Position numbers and translations under genes: made by a program
From: a bacterium
GTDB lineage: Bacteria > Hydrothermota > Hydrothermia > UBA1063
DNA length: 38,932 bases
NCBI GenBank assembly: GCA_030019025.1
Contig: JASEFR010000011.1
Span: forward strand, 15,339 to 54,270
Reading direction: 5' to 3'
Part shown: positions 23,087-30,637 of the stretch, in pieces
Position numbering within the stretch: the stretch's first letter is position 1
Layout: each line of letters starts with the position of its first letter
Notes under the pieces: model-generated
Database searches by the model: none
Told to the model about the DNA's origin: nothing
Seen by the model: the letters and a program-made list of their open reading frames with translations, nothing else

Positions 23087-24385
23087 CTAAAATTCTGTCT
23101 TTGAGCTAAAATTAAAATCCTTAACTAAGAGTGCTGGCATGTACATAGCAATACTTGCCTCTTCACCTACTACCCTCTTCCCCTTACCTATGTCAATGAG
23201 GTTCGCTAAAACTCGTGCTGGAGATTCGTTGAACCTGAAATTTTTCACTGGGTACTTTATTTCTCCATTTTCAATGTAGAAAAGACCATCCCTTGTCATA
23301 CCTGTTATAGTTATGCTTTTTCTATCAACAAATCGGATGTACCAGAACCTCGTAACCAACAACCCTTTTTCCACCTGTTTGATAAGATCGCCAACGGACT
23401 TTTGCGTATCCTCAAAGATCACTGCAAAAGGTCGACCGGTAGGCTTTTTATTCTGCTTCATCGCCCAATAGCGGTCGTAGTAAAGATTTTCAAGAACTCC
23501 ATGTTTAATCCAATCAACTCTTCTTAATAGAAGTCCATCTCCATCAAAGGGTATAGAGGGATTTAAAGGAGACATAGGGTCAGAGTACATATTTACCCTT
23601 TCATCAAAGATCTTCTGGCCAAGTTTGCCTGAGAAATAAGTGATTCCCTCATCCGCTCCCCTTGCATCCATTGTCCAAAGCATGAAAGCGAGAAAATCTG
23701 CAACAGCAAGAGGTTCCAGCACCACATCATACTGGCCAGGCTCCAGGTCCCTTGGGTTCTGTCCCATTAGTGCTTTTTCTCTGGCAGTATGGTAAATTTC
23801 CTTAGGCATAAGATTTCTCACGTCCTCCGCCTGATCCCTCGCATAACCTGAAGAAGACTCTGTTTGAACCGTATTTGAAAAACTGGCCATTGTGGTTTCA
23901 TAGTAAGCCTCAAGGCCATTGGAATTAAAAACCCCGTACTGGTAGAGGCCATTGGTAAAAAGACCTGCAACTTTAAGGTTTTTCTTTTTTGCGTCCTCAA
24001 AAATTTCCTTTAAAACTTCAGCCTTCTTATGTGGCGGAAGTTCCTCCGTTTCTCTGAAAGCCCGAGAAATAACCGGTATATCTTGTTTTTCCACAGGTGG
24101 GACATATTCGGGGTCTTCCACACTGCTCTTTGCAATATCCATTGCCCTTGAGAGCAGTTCACCGATTTTAAGATCTTCCGAGAGTGTCACCTGAACAGCC
24201 CCTGTTTTCTTTCCCGAATGAACCTTTATAGTCAAGTAGGTGATGTCCTTTGCCATATTCTGAGTAATCCTCGATTCTCCGAAGCGGGTGTTATCTTCCT
24301 TCACTCTGTAAAGGAAAATCTCGGTATGATCCGCCTTTGAGCTATCAATAATCTTTTTTGCCACATTTTTAAATTTTTCCATCAT
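23087..24385 (-). CDS. pmbA: TldE/PmbA-type partner of the TldD metalloprotease
   Basis: TldD and TldE (PmbA) form a heterodimeric protease; in E. coli it trims the microcin B17 leader and degrades CcdA. This 432-residue protein has the TldD/PmbA fold motifs but no HExxxH zinc motif, so it is the non-catalytic subunit. Conserved segments include YDVVLEPLAVADFLAF and the C-terminal INGMTRDGLFYIENG-type region, seen here as ITGMTRDGLFYIENGEI. Its ATG overlaps the tldD stop by 4 bases, so the two are translationally coupled. Confidence 0.92.
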   Translation of the reverse strand: MMEKFKNVAKKIIDSSKADHTEIFLYRVKEDNTRFGESRITQNMAKDITYLTIKVHSGKKTGAVQVTLSEDLKIGELLSRAMDIAKSSVEDPEYVPPVEKQDIPVISRAFRETEELPPHKKAEVLKEIFEDAKKKNLKVAGLFTNGLYQYGVFNSNGLEAYYETTMASFSNTVQTESSSGYARDQAEDVRNLMPKEIYHTAREKALMGQNPRDLEPGQYDVVLEPLAVADFLAFMLWTMDARGADEGITYFSGKLGQKIFDERVNMYSDPMSPLNPSIPFDGDGLLLRRVDWIKHGVLENLYYDRYWAMKQNKKPTGRPFAVIFEDTQKSVGDLIKQVEKGLLVTRFWYIRFVDRKSITITGMTRDGLFYIENGEIKYPVKNFRFNESPARVLANLIDIGKGKRVVGEEASIAMYMPALLVKDFNFSSKTEF

Positions 24386-25827
24386 CTTCTACCCCTCCCA
24401 ACTTTTATATTTCTAAACCTGGCATAAGGTGCCCCATTGGTCATCTGGGCAATTTGAGTTGGTTCACCCTTACCACAGGTCACAAACCCCCTCGGCTCCC
24501 AGAACCTTTCGTCGGTAACACCATCCATAGAATTCCAGAACTGAGGCGTAATAGATTGATAAATAACATTTTTCAATACCCTGCCTTTTTTACCGTCCTT
24601 AATTTCATAAAACATGTCACCACCAAATTGGAAGTTAAGCCTCATCTGGTCAATGGAAAAACTCCCTCTTCCTTCAATGTAAATTCCCCTTTTAACGCCT
24701 GCAATCAAGTCTTCCGGAGTTACAGGCTCATTGCCCGGCATCAAGGAGAGATTAGGGATTCTGTTTATTGGGAAGGAGGCAAAGCTGTCAGCCCTCGCCG
24801 AACCCCTTGATCTTGGAAAGCCAAGGATTGAAGCCACCTCTCTTGTAGAGCTGTAATCTACAAGGATTCCCTCTTTAATAATGTACCACTTTTGACATTC
24901 CACACCTTCATCGTCGTAGCCAGTTGTGGCAAGACCGCCAGGTAAAATATTATCTGCTACAAAATTCACAAGAGGCGAACCGTACTTGAAGTTACCCAGT
25001 TTTTCAGGTGTAGCAAAACTTCTGCCCGCATAGTTGGCTTCATAACCAAGAACTCTGTCCAGCTCCGTTGGATGTCCGACTGATTCGTGAATGGTTAAAG
25101 AAAGGTGTGCAGGGTCCAGCACAAGATCCATAATTCCCTCGTCAGGCTCATCGGCGTAAAGTTTCATAACCGCTTCATTTGCAATTCTTTCTGCATTTTC
25201 AAGGAGACCAAGGTTTTTAATATGCTCATATCCCTTATTCAGTGGATAATCCTGAAAACTGCGAGATTGAGAATCATTGTTGCCGACCGCAAAGGCGGTA
25301 TATCCCGCATTTGATGTAAAGATTATCGTTTCGATTAAAGAACCCTCTGTAGAGGCAAACACCTGATCTCTTCGCCGTAGCTCCATATGAGAAAAGGTTT
25401 TAACGATACCTTTAACCTTCAGCATTGTGTCATTTACCCTGTAAAGTAGGTCTATCTGCTCCTCTATTGGCACCGAAAATGGGTCTATTTCAATAGGAGT
25501 AATGTATCTGTCCACATGTACGGGTTCCGGTGCCAGCTTTACCCTGTAGTCTCCTCTCACCATACTGGATGCTTTTGCTATTTCGATCGCTCTTTTAAGA
25601 ACAGTTTCAATCTCTTCCTTTGTGACCTTAGTAGAGGAAGCAAATCCCCAGGCTCCGTCGTAGAGTACTCTTATTCCAAATCCGAACTTCTCTTCATCAA
25701 CAATTGCCTTAGGACTCAGATCCTGGAAGAAGAGATCCCGTATCCGGTATCGGCCGATTCTAATATCGGCGTACTCAATATTCTCCCTTTTTGCTACATC
25801 CTGAAAAAATTGCGCCAGCTCTTTCAT
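24382..25827 (-). CDS. tldD: TldD metalloprotease catalytic subunit
   Basis: This is the zinc-bearing half of the TldD/TldE protease, which cleaves short unfolded peptides. I choose the ATG at 25827, preceded by GGAGGG, giving 481 residues; an upstream in-frame ATG at 25872 would include the promoter and operator region. The zinc motif HESVGH is at residues 247-252, followed by PTELDRVLGYEANYAGRSF. The C-terminal VTCGKGEPTQIAQMTNGAPYARFRNI is typical. No candidate peptide substrate gene is visible next to it. A divergent MFS exporter shares the upstream region with paired palindromes. Confidence 0.94.
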   Translation of the reverse strand: MKELAQFFQDVAKRENIEYADIRIGRYRIRDLFFQDLSPKAIVDEEKFGFGIRVLYDGAWGFASSTKVTKEEIETVLKRAIEIAKASSMVRGDYRVKLAPEPVHVDRYITPIEIDPFSVPIEEQIDLLYRVNDTMLKVKGIVKTFSHMELRRRDQVFASTEGSLIETIIFTSNAGYTAFAVGNNDSQSRSFQDYPLNKGYEHIKNLGLLENAERIANEAVMKLYADEPDEGIMDLVLDPAHLSLTIHESVGHPTELDRVLGYEANYAGRSFATPEKLGNFKYGSPLVNFVADNILPGGLATTGYDDEGVECQKWYIIKEGILVDYSSTREVASILGFPRSRGSARADSFASFPINRIPNLSLMPGNEPVTPEDLIAGVKRGIYIEGRGSFSIDQMRLNFQFGGDMFYEIKDGKKGRVLKNVIYQSITPQFWNSMDGVTDERFWEPRGFVTCGKGEPTQIAQMTNGAPYARFRNIKVGRGRR

Positions 25828-25839
25828 AAACCCTCCTGC

Positions 25840-25868
25840 ATAATATATATAGTTCACAATGCGAACAA
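25840..25868 (-). promoter_or_regulatory. Possible tldD promoter
   Basis: TTGTTC (25863-25868), 17 bases and TATTAT (25840-25845) on the minus strand is the best fit I find. It would start transcription right at the Shine-Dalgarno, so a start a few bases further upstream (TATATA boxes at 25844-25850) is possible. The palindrome 25852-25866 overlaps it. Confidence 0.35.
25852..25866. promoter_or_regulatory. Operator-like palindrome 1 (GTTC-N7-GAAC)
   Basis: GTTCACAATGCGAAC has inverted GTTC/GAAC ends and shares 12 of 15 bases with a second copy at 25889-25903, with centres 37 bases apart. It overlaps the candidate tldD promoter, so binding there would block tldD transcription. Confidence 0.55.
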
Positions 25869-25888
25869 TCAAATTTTTGAGGGAATGT

Positions 25889-25903
25889 GTTCGAAATACG
25901 AAC
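25889..25903. promoter_or_regulatory. Operator-like palindrome 2 (GTTC-N7-GAAC)
   Basis: GTTCGAAATACGAAC is palindromic at its outer 5 bases (GTTCG/CGAAC) and is related to the copy at 25852-25866. It lies 23 bases before the MFS start and overlaps the candidate -35 region of that gene. Confidence 0.55.
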
Positions 25904-25918
25904 GGATGGTTTTATCAT
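25890..25918 (+). promoter_or_regulatory. Possible MFS promoter
   Basis: TTCGAA (25890-25895), 17 bases and TATCAT (25913-25918) end 8 bases before the ATG at 25927. The -35 match is weak. No Shine-Dalgarno precedes the ATG, which would fit a near-leaderless mRNA. Confidence 0.3.
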
Positions 25919-25926
25919 ATTGCAAG

Positions 25927-27168
25927 ATGAAAAGGAGACTTGGCATAAGAATTCCCAACACCTTTAGGTCGCTTAAATACTATAACTTCCGCCTCTACTT
26001 CATTGGCCAATCCATTTCCCTTATTGGTACATGGATGCAAAGAGTAACGGTACCGTGGGTTGTTTATAGATTAACAGGCTCTTCTTTACTTTTGGGAGTT
26101 ACCGGTTTTGCCAGCCAGCTTCCTACCTTTATCCTTGCGCCTTTCGCAGGTACTATAGTAGATAGGGTAAATCGGTATAAGTTGCTTTTTGTTACCCAAA
26201 CCATTGCTATGGCTCAAGCCCTTGCTCTATACTTCTTTTATGTGACAGGCCATGTAAACGTTCAACTTATCATATTTTTAAATACAATTCTCGGGACAGT
26301 GAACGCCTTTGACATGCCTGCAAGACAATCCCTATTTATCCACCTCGTGGAAGGGAAGGAAGACCTTAATAACGCCATTGCCTTGAATTCATCAATGGTA
26401 AACCTGGCCAGGCTTATTGGACCTTCCATCGCTGGAATTATTATTACAACAAGGGGAGAAGCCGCTTGCTTCCTCATTAACGCTATTAGCTATCTTTTCG
26501 TGATAGGAAGCCTGGCAATGATGAGGCTGAACTTGCCCGAACCTGCCAAGTTACCCCACCAAATATTAAAAGACTTGAAGGAAGGAGTAGCTTACATTAA
26601 AAGTCACAGTGTCATTTTTCATGTAATTACACTCCTTGCAATTGTTAGCCTTATTGGAATGCCCTATACCATCTTATTGCCTGTCTATTCCAAAGAAGTT
26701 TTAAAAGGAGGGGCACACACATACGGTTTTCTGATGGGCAGTATAGGTATAGGTGCATTAGTCGGGGCTCTGGCAATGGCATCAAGGAAAAATATCAAAG
26801 GAATAGGTAAAACTCTACCATACGCATGCTTTATCTTCGGAAGTGCATTGCTTTTTCTTTCCCTGGTTAACAATTTTTACGTCGCTGCAGTCCTAATCGC
26901 AATAGCCGGTTTTGGAATGGTATCGGAAACAATAACCAGCAACACCTTGCTACAATTAACAACGGAAGAGAAGAAACGGGGAAGGGTCATGAGTTTTTAT
27001 ACCTTTTCCTTTACGGGCATGGCACCCTTCGGAAGTCTATTAGCGGGCTGGTTATCACAAAATTTAGGTGTCCGAAAAGCATTTTTAATAAGTGGTCTTG
27101 TGCTAATAGTCGGTGGACTTCACTTTCACAGCAAAATGAAAAGCTTCAAGGAGAAGGAGTATTTTTGA
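25927..27168 (+). CDS. MFS exporter (EntS/MFS_3-like)
   Basis: The 413-residue integral membrane protein has about 12 hydrophobic segments and resembles the MFS_3 group that includes the enterobactin exporter EntS. It begins SLKYYNFRLYFIGQSISLIGTWMQRVTVPWVVYRLTGS, with the loop motif GTIVDRVNRYKLL (MFS motif A type) after TM2 and PARQSLF in the first half. I place the start at 25927; an in-frame ATG at 25906 adds seven residues. Reading further upstream would take the frame through tldD, so longer starts are rejected. Export of a siderophore-like or drug-like molecule is likely for the family. Transcription is divergent from tldD, with shared palindromes. Confidence 0.88.
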   Translation: MKRRLGIRIPNTFRSLKYYNFRLYFIGQSISLIGTWMQRVTVPWVVYRLTGSSLLLGVTGFASQLPTFILAPFAGTIVDRVNRYKLLFVTQTIAMAQALALYFFYVTGHVNVQLIIFLNTILGTVNAFDMPARQSLFIHLVEGKEDLNNAIALNSSMVNLARLIGPSIAGIIITTRGEAACFLINAISYLFVIGSLAMMRLNLPEPAKLPHQILKDLKEGVAYIKSHSVIFHVITLLAIVSLIGMPYTILLPVYSKEVLKGGAHTYGFLMGSIGIGALVGALAMASRKNIKGIGKTLPYACFIFGSALLFLSLVNNFYVAAVLIAIAGFGMVSETITSNTLLQLTTEEKKRGRVMSFYTFSFTGMAPFGSLLAGWLSQNLGVRKAFLISGLVLIVGGLHFHSKMKSFKEKEYF

Positions 27169-27202
27169 AGCTCATCAGCATCCTTGAAATAGCGAGAAAA
27201 AA

Positions 27203-28078
27203 TCAGTTGGTTTTACTTTCTCTATTTTGCTTTGTGAAGGCCAAATTACTTGTTGTCTTAACATTGCCTGCCTCATCAAGGTAAAACTCACCTCCATAAG
27301 GATCTTCCGGAATGGACTTTAAAAAACCGGTCTTAACAAGTTCCTGAATATTTTCAGGGTTTCTTCCTATCTTTTCTCTGAAAGCTTCTACTGCCTTTTC
27401 GATAGTATAAATTCCTTCTAAAGCTTTTAGCCGGATCTCAAGACTCTTCCTCCAGCCTTCATCCTTAGTGTTTTCCAGCATGTTCTTCACAATCCTAATA
27501 GCAATTTCTGTCCTTCCTGAAGCGTAGAGCAATTTTGCAGCAAGGTGTGCATAAAAAGGTCTTCCTGACAATTCACTAGCTTTAAGAAGATAGTGTGCGC
27601 CCTTTTCGTAATCTTTGAGAAAATAAAAGTAATTGAAACCAAGGTAAAGGTGAAAAATCCACCTTTTAGGGTAATAACTAATACCCTTTTTCAAAAATCT
27701 ATTTGCAGTTTCAACATCTCCGAAATCCCAGCTGAGATAACCGTTGGCAATGTAATAGATATCGTAGTAATAAGGGCATAGTCTCGTAACCACCTCCGCC
27801 GTCCTCACGATGGGCTCTTTCGCAAAAGGGGGTGGAGTTAAGTATTTTTCAGATAGTTTCCCAAGATAAACCCTGAGTGAAAGGGTATAGTAAAAGGCTT
27901 TAAGAAAACTGAATTCAAAAGCAGACCACTTTTCAAAGCCGGGCTTCGCAAAAAGCCTGAAACTTTCGGATTCTCCCCTTTTAAAATGATATTTAACTTT
28001 TGTTTCAAATACAAAGTTTGTAAGGGCCAGAAAACCCAGAAGGGCCAGAAAACTGAAAACCCAGGTTTTCCTCTTCAT
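27203..28078 (-). CDS. Membrane-anchored TPR-like helical protein of the ABC operon
   Basis: The 291-residue protein has one N-terminal hydrophobic anchor (WVFSFLALLGFLALTNFVF) and helical TPR-like repeats through about residues 80-215 (YDIYYIANGYLSWDFGDVETANRFLKKG, HLYLGFNYFYFLKDYEKGAHYLLKASEL, LAAKLLYASGRTEIAIRIV). The C-terminal segment EKIGRNPENIQELVKTGFLKSIPEDPYGGEFYLDEAGNV resembles the tail of pilin-like processing domains. It lies 6 bases after the ABC permease gene. It may support the exporter or an envelope complex; no specific function is recognised. Confidence 0.65.
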   Translation of the reverse strand: MKRKTWVFSFLALLGFLALTNFVFETKVKYHFKRGESESFRLFAKPGFEKWSAFEFSFLKAFYYTLSLRVYLGKLSEKYLTPPPFAKEPIVRTAEVVTRLCPYYYDIYYIANGYLSWDFGDVETANRFLKKGISYYPKRWIFHLYLGFNYFYFLKDYEKGAHYLLKASELSGRPFYAHLAAKLLYASGRTEIAIRIVKNMLENTKDEGWRKSLEIRLKALEGIYTIEKAVEAFREKIGRNPENIQELVKTGFLKSIPEDPYGGEFYLDEAGNVKTTSNLAFTKQNRESKTN

Positions 28079-28084
28079 ACCAAA

Positions 28085-28885
28085 CTAAAGAATCTCTTTT
28101 CGCTCAAAAAGAACCACCGCAAGGCCAAGAATTATAAGTCCATATAAGATTCCATAGCCAATTGATAAAAGCAGGAAAACAGGGTTTATTCCAACATTGT
28201 ATATGAAGTTTGTTTTAACATCAAAGAGGGAGAGATTGGGAAAGAGATACTTTGCAACATTAATAACAACTTTAGAAAAGACGGGCATTTGCATTCCCAT
28301 TCGAGTTCTCAAAAATTCGGCAACCTCGTCTATCGTATGACCTGTTATGTAAATCCCAACTACACCAAACATCGAGACTATAGCCCTGGAAGTCAGGGAG
28401 ATAAAAAAAAGAGCAAAGGACACAAGGATCTGGATTTCAACAAGGAGAAAGACGCCATATAGGAAATAGTAACCTACATAAAAAGGTGCATCTGGCCTCA
28501 ATCTGGAAAAGTAATAGATAAAAGGAAATAGCAAAACCAAAACCAGATAAACCAAAAATCCTGAAAAAGCCAAAAAGCCGAAATATCTTCCTATAACGTA
28601 ATCCCTCCTCTTTATGGGAAGAGAAATCACATATTGGAGGGTTTTCCTCTCAAGATCGGTCTGTATAAGCCCAAGAATTAAAAAGAGCATAAGCACCAGA
28701 ACGACGAAATTGGCAAAGGAAAGGGCAAATCCCGTAAGTATTCTCGGAACTTCAAACATTGTAAAACTGTAAAGAACCGGCATTCCGAGCATTGCAAGCA
28801 GAAGTAAAACAAGGATTATGTGAAAACTCCTTTCTCTAAGAGCCTGTTTAAAGGTTATCCTTGCAATTTCAAGAGTTCTTTTCAT
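28085..28885 (-). CDS. ABC-2 type transporter permease
   Basis: The 266-residue protein has about six hydrophobic helices and the ABC-2 permease layout. A cytoplasmic amphipathic N-terminus (TLEIARITFKQALRERSFHI) is followed by LIQTDLERKTLQYVISLPIKRRDYVIGRYFGF, the family segment for exporters of the CcmA/NatAB-like group. It overlaps the ATPase gene by 17 bases. The exported substrate is unknown. Confidence 0.9.
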   Translation of the reverse strand: MKRTLEIARITFKQALRERSFHIILVLLLLAMLGMPVLYSFTMFEVPRILTGFALSFANFVVLVLMLFLILGLIQTDLERKTLQYVISLPIKRRDYVIGRYFGFLAFSGFLVYLVLVLLFPFIYYFSRLRPDAPFYVGYYFLYGVFLLVEIQILVSFALFFISLTSRAIVSMFGVVGIYITGHTIDEVAEFLRTRMGMQMPVFSKVVINVAKYLFPNLSLFDVKTNFIYNVGINPVFLLLSIGYGILYGLIILGLAVVLFERKEIL

Positions 28886-29606
28886 ATTCCTCTAATGTCT
28901 TTATAAATTCCTTTTCAAGGCTTTCAACTTCCTTTGTTTCAACAAATTTCAAAATTCTCCCCCGGTGAATAATGCAAACCCTGTCGCAGATCTTTTCAAT
29001 ATCCTCCAGAATGTGAGAGGTAAAGAAAATGGTGGCCCCATCTGCTAGCGCCTCAGCTATCAAATCCCTTGCCATTTTTCTTCCCAGTGGATCAAGCCCA
29101 TTTAAAGGCTCATCAAGAATTATAAGTTCAGGATTCCCGATAAAGGCCTGGGCAAGGCCAAGCCTCTGAACCATACCGCGGGAATACTTTTTTATGAGTT
29201 TCCCTCCTTCCTTTTCAAGACCTACCTTAAAAAGCCACTTTTCTACTTCTTCTTTCAAGCTCTTTCCTGTTAAACCCCTCAGTCTTCCGCCCCACTCAAG
29301 GAGTTCAAAACCTTTCAAATTTTCATAAAAGTTAGGATTCTCAGGCAAGTAAGACAACCTTCTTTTCACATCCTCTTCAAAGGGAAATTTACCGAAGACT
29401 TTAACCACTCCGCTATCGGGAAAGATAAGACCGAGGATAATCTTTATAGTAGTACTTTTTCCCGCACCATTTAATCCGATAAGGCCAAAAGACTTGTTTC
29501 TTTCAACCTCAAAGGTAATACCATCAAGTGTCCTGAAGGGCTTTTCAAATAGCTCCCCCTTATAGGTCTTGCAGACATTATTAAGTTCAATTACATTGTC
29601 TTGCAT
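28869..29606 (-). CDS. ABC transporter ATP-binding protein
   Basis: The 245-residue ATPase has Walker A GLNGAGKST, the signature YSRGMVQRLGLAQAF, Walker B LIILDEPLNGLD and the switch histidine in FFTSHILEDIEKI. It pairs with the downstream permease as an ABC-2 exporter. There is no Shine-Dalgarno before the ATG at 29606. A short upstream reading frame ends 1 base before it (TAA-T-ATG), so translation may depend on coupling. Confidence 0.94.
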   Translation of the reverse strand: MQDNVIELNNVCKTYKGELFEKPFRTLDGITFEVERNKSFGLIGLNGAGKSTTIKIILGLIFPDSGVVKVFGKFPFEEDVKRRLSYLPENPNFYENLKGFELLEWGGRLRGLTGKSLKEEVEKWLFKVGLEKEGGKLIKKYSRGMVQRLGLAQAFIGNPELIILDEPLNGLDPLGRKMARDLIAEALADGATIFFTSHILEDIEKICDRVCIIHRGRILKFVETKEVESLEKEFIKTLEEYEKNS

Positions 29607-29607
29607 A

Positions 29608-29700
29608 TTAGCTACAAGGCTCGCAAATGCGTTCCTGCGAGTTTATCATAACACCCTCATCTTTAAGTGCAACATAAACTCTTGCGCTCTTAAGATTCAT
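29608..29700 (-). CDS. Possible 30-residue leader peptide of the ABC exporter operon
   Basis: A small frame starts at ATG 29700, 6 bases after a GGAG, and stops (TAA 29608-29610) one base before the ABC ATPase ATG. The product begins MNLKSARVYVALKDEG and ends QERICEPCS, with two cysteines near the end. An in-frame ATG at 29712 would add four residues. Support comes from its ribosome site and its exact abutment on a gene that lacks its own site. Against it are its short length and the absence of any recognised family. Confidence 0.4.
   Translation of the reverse strand: MNLKSARVYVALKDEGVMINSQERICEPCS
29620..29641 (-). promoter_or_regulatory. Hairpin at the end of the leader frame, before the ABC ATPase
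   Basis: CTCGCA (29620-29625) and TGCGAG (29636-29641) are exact reverse complements around a 10-base loop, within 35 bases of the ATPase start and inside the last codons of the leader frame. A ribosome moving through the leader would melt the stem. This is compatible with translational coupling or attenuation. Confidence 0.35.
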
Positions 29701-29712
29701 AGGGGACTCCAT

Positions 29713-29952
29713 AAAAGACCTTTAGTTCTAAAACCAATTTCACATGCCAACATCATATTCTAAGTTATAGGATAATGCCGATGGCATGCATAGACAAGCC
29801 CGAGAAAATTTGAAGAAGAAAATGTCCGTGCTGTGATCAACGTTGGGAAACCTGTACGATCACGTTCCAGAAACAAAAATTTTTGGTGAATTGAAAACTC
29901 AGACTGTTGCACGTAATGCCGAAATTAAAGTATTTATAAAATTTCTACAAAA
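29713..29952. other. Gap without a supported gene
   Basis: This stretch lies between the leader of the ABC operon and the pilin terminator. On the plus strand, a frame starting at 29786 stops after 16 codons and then stays open (LYDHVPETKIFGELKTQTVARN...) to the terminator, which could be the debris of a lost gene. I recognise no family, and no terminal repeats or transposase remains are visible. Confidence 0.3.
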
Positions 29953-29982
29953 ATTTTGGGGCCCCGAGAGGGGCCCCAAAAT
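29953..29982 (-). terminator. Rho-independent terminator of the pilin gene
   Basis: Arms ATTTTGGGGCCCC (29953-29965) and its exact reverse complement (29970-29982) flank a GAGA loop. On the minus strand the GC-rich stem is followed by a T-run. It starts 18 bases after the pilin stop codon and would also work partly in the other direction. Confidence 0.92.
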
Positions 29983-30000
29983 GACTTAGCTTTTGCAATT

Positions 30001-30504
30001 TTACTGAAGCGTCCAGTTACCTACACCTGTGAAATCGTCCTGTTGTGGAACAGATGTAGGTGGCGTAATATCGCCAGGGAAATCCACCCCTATGAATGCT
30101 CTATCTCTCCAGTAAAAGATACCCTGTACATCGGAATCCGCACCAAAGCCCGTATCACCCTGTGTATGGTGAGTAGCCATTGTATAAGAGGCATTTGTAG
30201 CATCAGTAAGAGCCTGGAAGAAAACCGAGGTGGACAAGTTGAAAGTATCAACTGCATTCGTGGGGCCACCTGTCCAAGCAACGGCAATTAGTCCAGAATC
30301 CGGACCTACAGCATCAGGGTAATGTTGCCAATCTGCAAAAAATGCTTCATATGTCGTTCTTACATTTCTTAGATCGCTTTCTGCTGCACCGTTGTATGCC
30401 CTTATTCTGTATCTTGCAAACTGCGGTATGGCTATTGCGGCCAGGATCGCAATGATTGCGATCACTATGAGTAGCTCTATTAGTGTGAAGCCTTTACGCC
30501 TCAT
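30001..30504 (-). CDS. pilA: Type IV pilin (prepilin), major pilin candidate
   Basis: The 167-residue protein has a short basic leader MRRKG and the prepilin cleavage site before FTLIELLIVIAIIAILAAIAIPQF, with Glu at mature position 5, followed by the assembly helix. The C-terminal globular region has no cysteines and is rich in Thr, Asp and Phe. It follows pilR on the same strand but has its own sigma-54-type promoter, an AGGAGGT site and a strong terminator. It is therefore expressed as a single abundant transcript, which supports the major-pilin role. Confidence 0.93.
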   Translation of the reverse strand: MRRKGFTLIELLIVIAIIAILAAIAIPQFARYRIRAYNGAAESDLRNVRTTYEAFFADWQHYPDAVGPDSGLIAVAWTGGPTNAVDTFNLSTSVFFQALTDATNASYTMATHHTQGDTGFGADSDVQGIFYWRDRAFIGVDFPGDITPPTSVPQQDDFTGVGNWTLQ

Positions 30505-30545
30505 GTTTATACCTCCTGTTTAAGGTTTTGTGTTAATAAAATATC

Positions 30546-30561
30546 TGCAAACCTTGTGCCA
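30546..30561 (-). promoter_or_regulatory. Sigma-54 promoter of the pilin gene
   Basis: The minus strand reads TGGCACAAGGTTTGCA, which fits the sigma-54 consensus TGGCAC-N5-TTGCA exactly, with GG and GC in the -24 and -12 positions. The predicted start near 30535 leaves a leader of about 30 bases with an AGGAGGT ribosome site. The sigma-54 activator PilR is encoded directly upstream. Confidence 0.88.
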
Positions 30562-30605
30562 AAATATAAACCTTTTATTTTCAGGCCGTTTTGGAGGTTT
30601 GCTAT

Positions 30606-30637
30606 TTGCATTTTGCAAATCTTTTTGCAAAATGCAA
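30606..30637. promoter_or_regulatory. Perfect 14-bp inverted repeat, candidate PilR enhancer site
   Basis: TTGCATTTTGCAAA (30606-30619) and its exact reverse complement (30624-30637) flank TCTT. Each arm is itself a near-palindrome (TTGCA-TTT-TGCAA), so the element could hold two dimers. It ends at the pilR stop codon, and its centre is about 85 bases upstream of the predicted pilin transcription start, a normal distance for an NtrC-type activator. No T-run follows on the minus strand, so a terminator role is unlikely. Confidence 0.65.

Noticed and set aside
25828-25872. Upstream ATG for tldD
   Set aside because: The extension crosses the palindrome and promoter region, and the GGAGGG site serves the ATG at 25827.
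25516-25926. Long N-terminal extension of the MFS protein
   Set aside because: It runs antisense through tldD and the palindromes; the MFS similarity begins near 25927.
29760-29900. Cysteine-rich reading (KCPCC...C) suggesting a zinc ribbon on the plus strand
   Set aside because: The frame is broken by stops on both sides and has no start or ribosome site.
30606-30637. Inverted repeat read as a pilR terminator
   Set aside because: The stem is AT-rich and is not followed by T on the minus strand; its position suits an activator site better.
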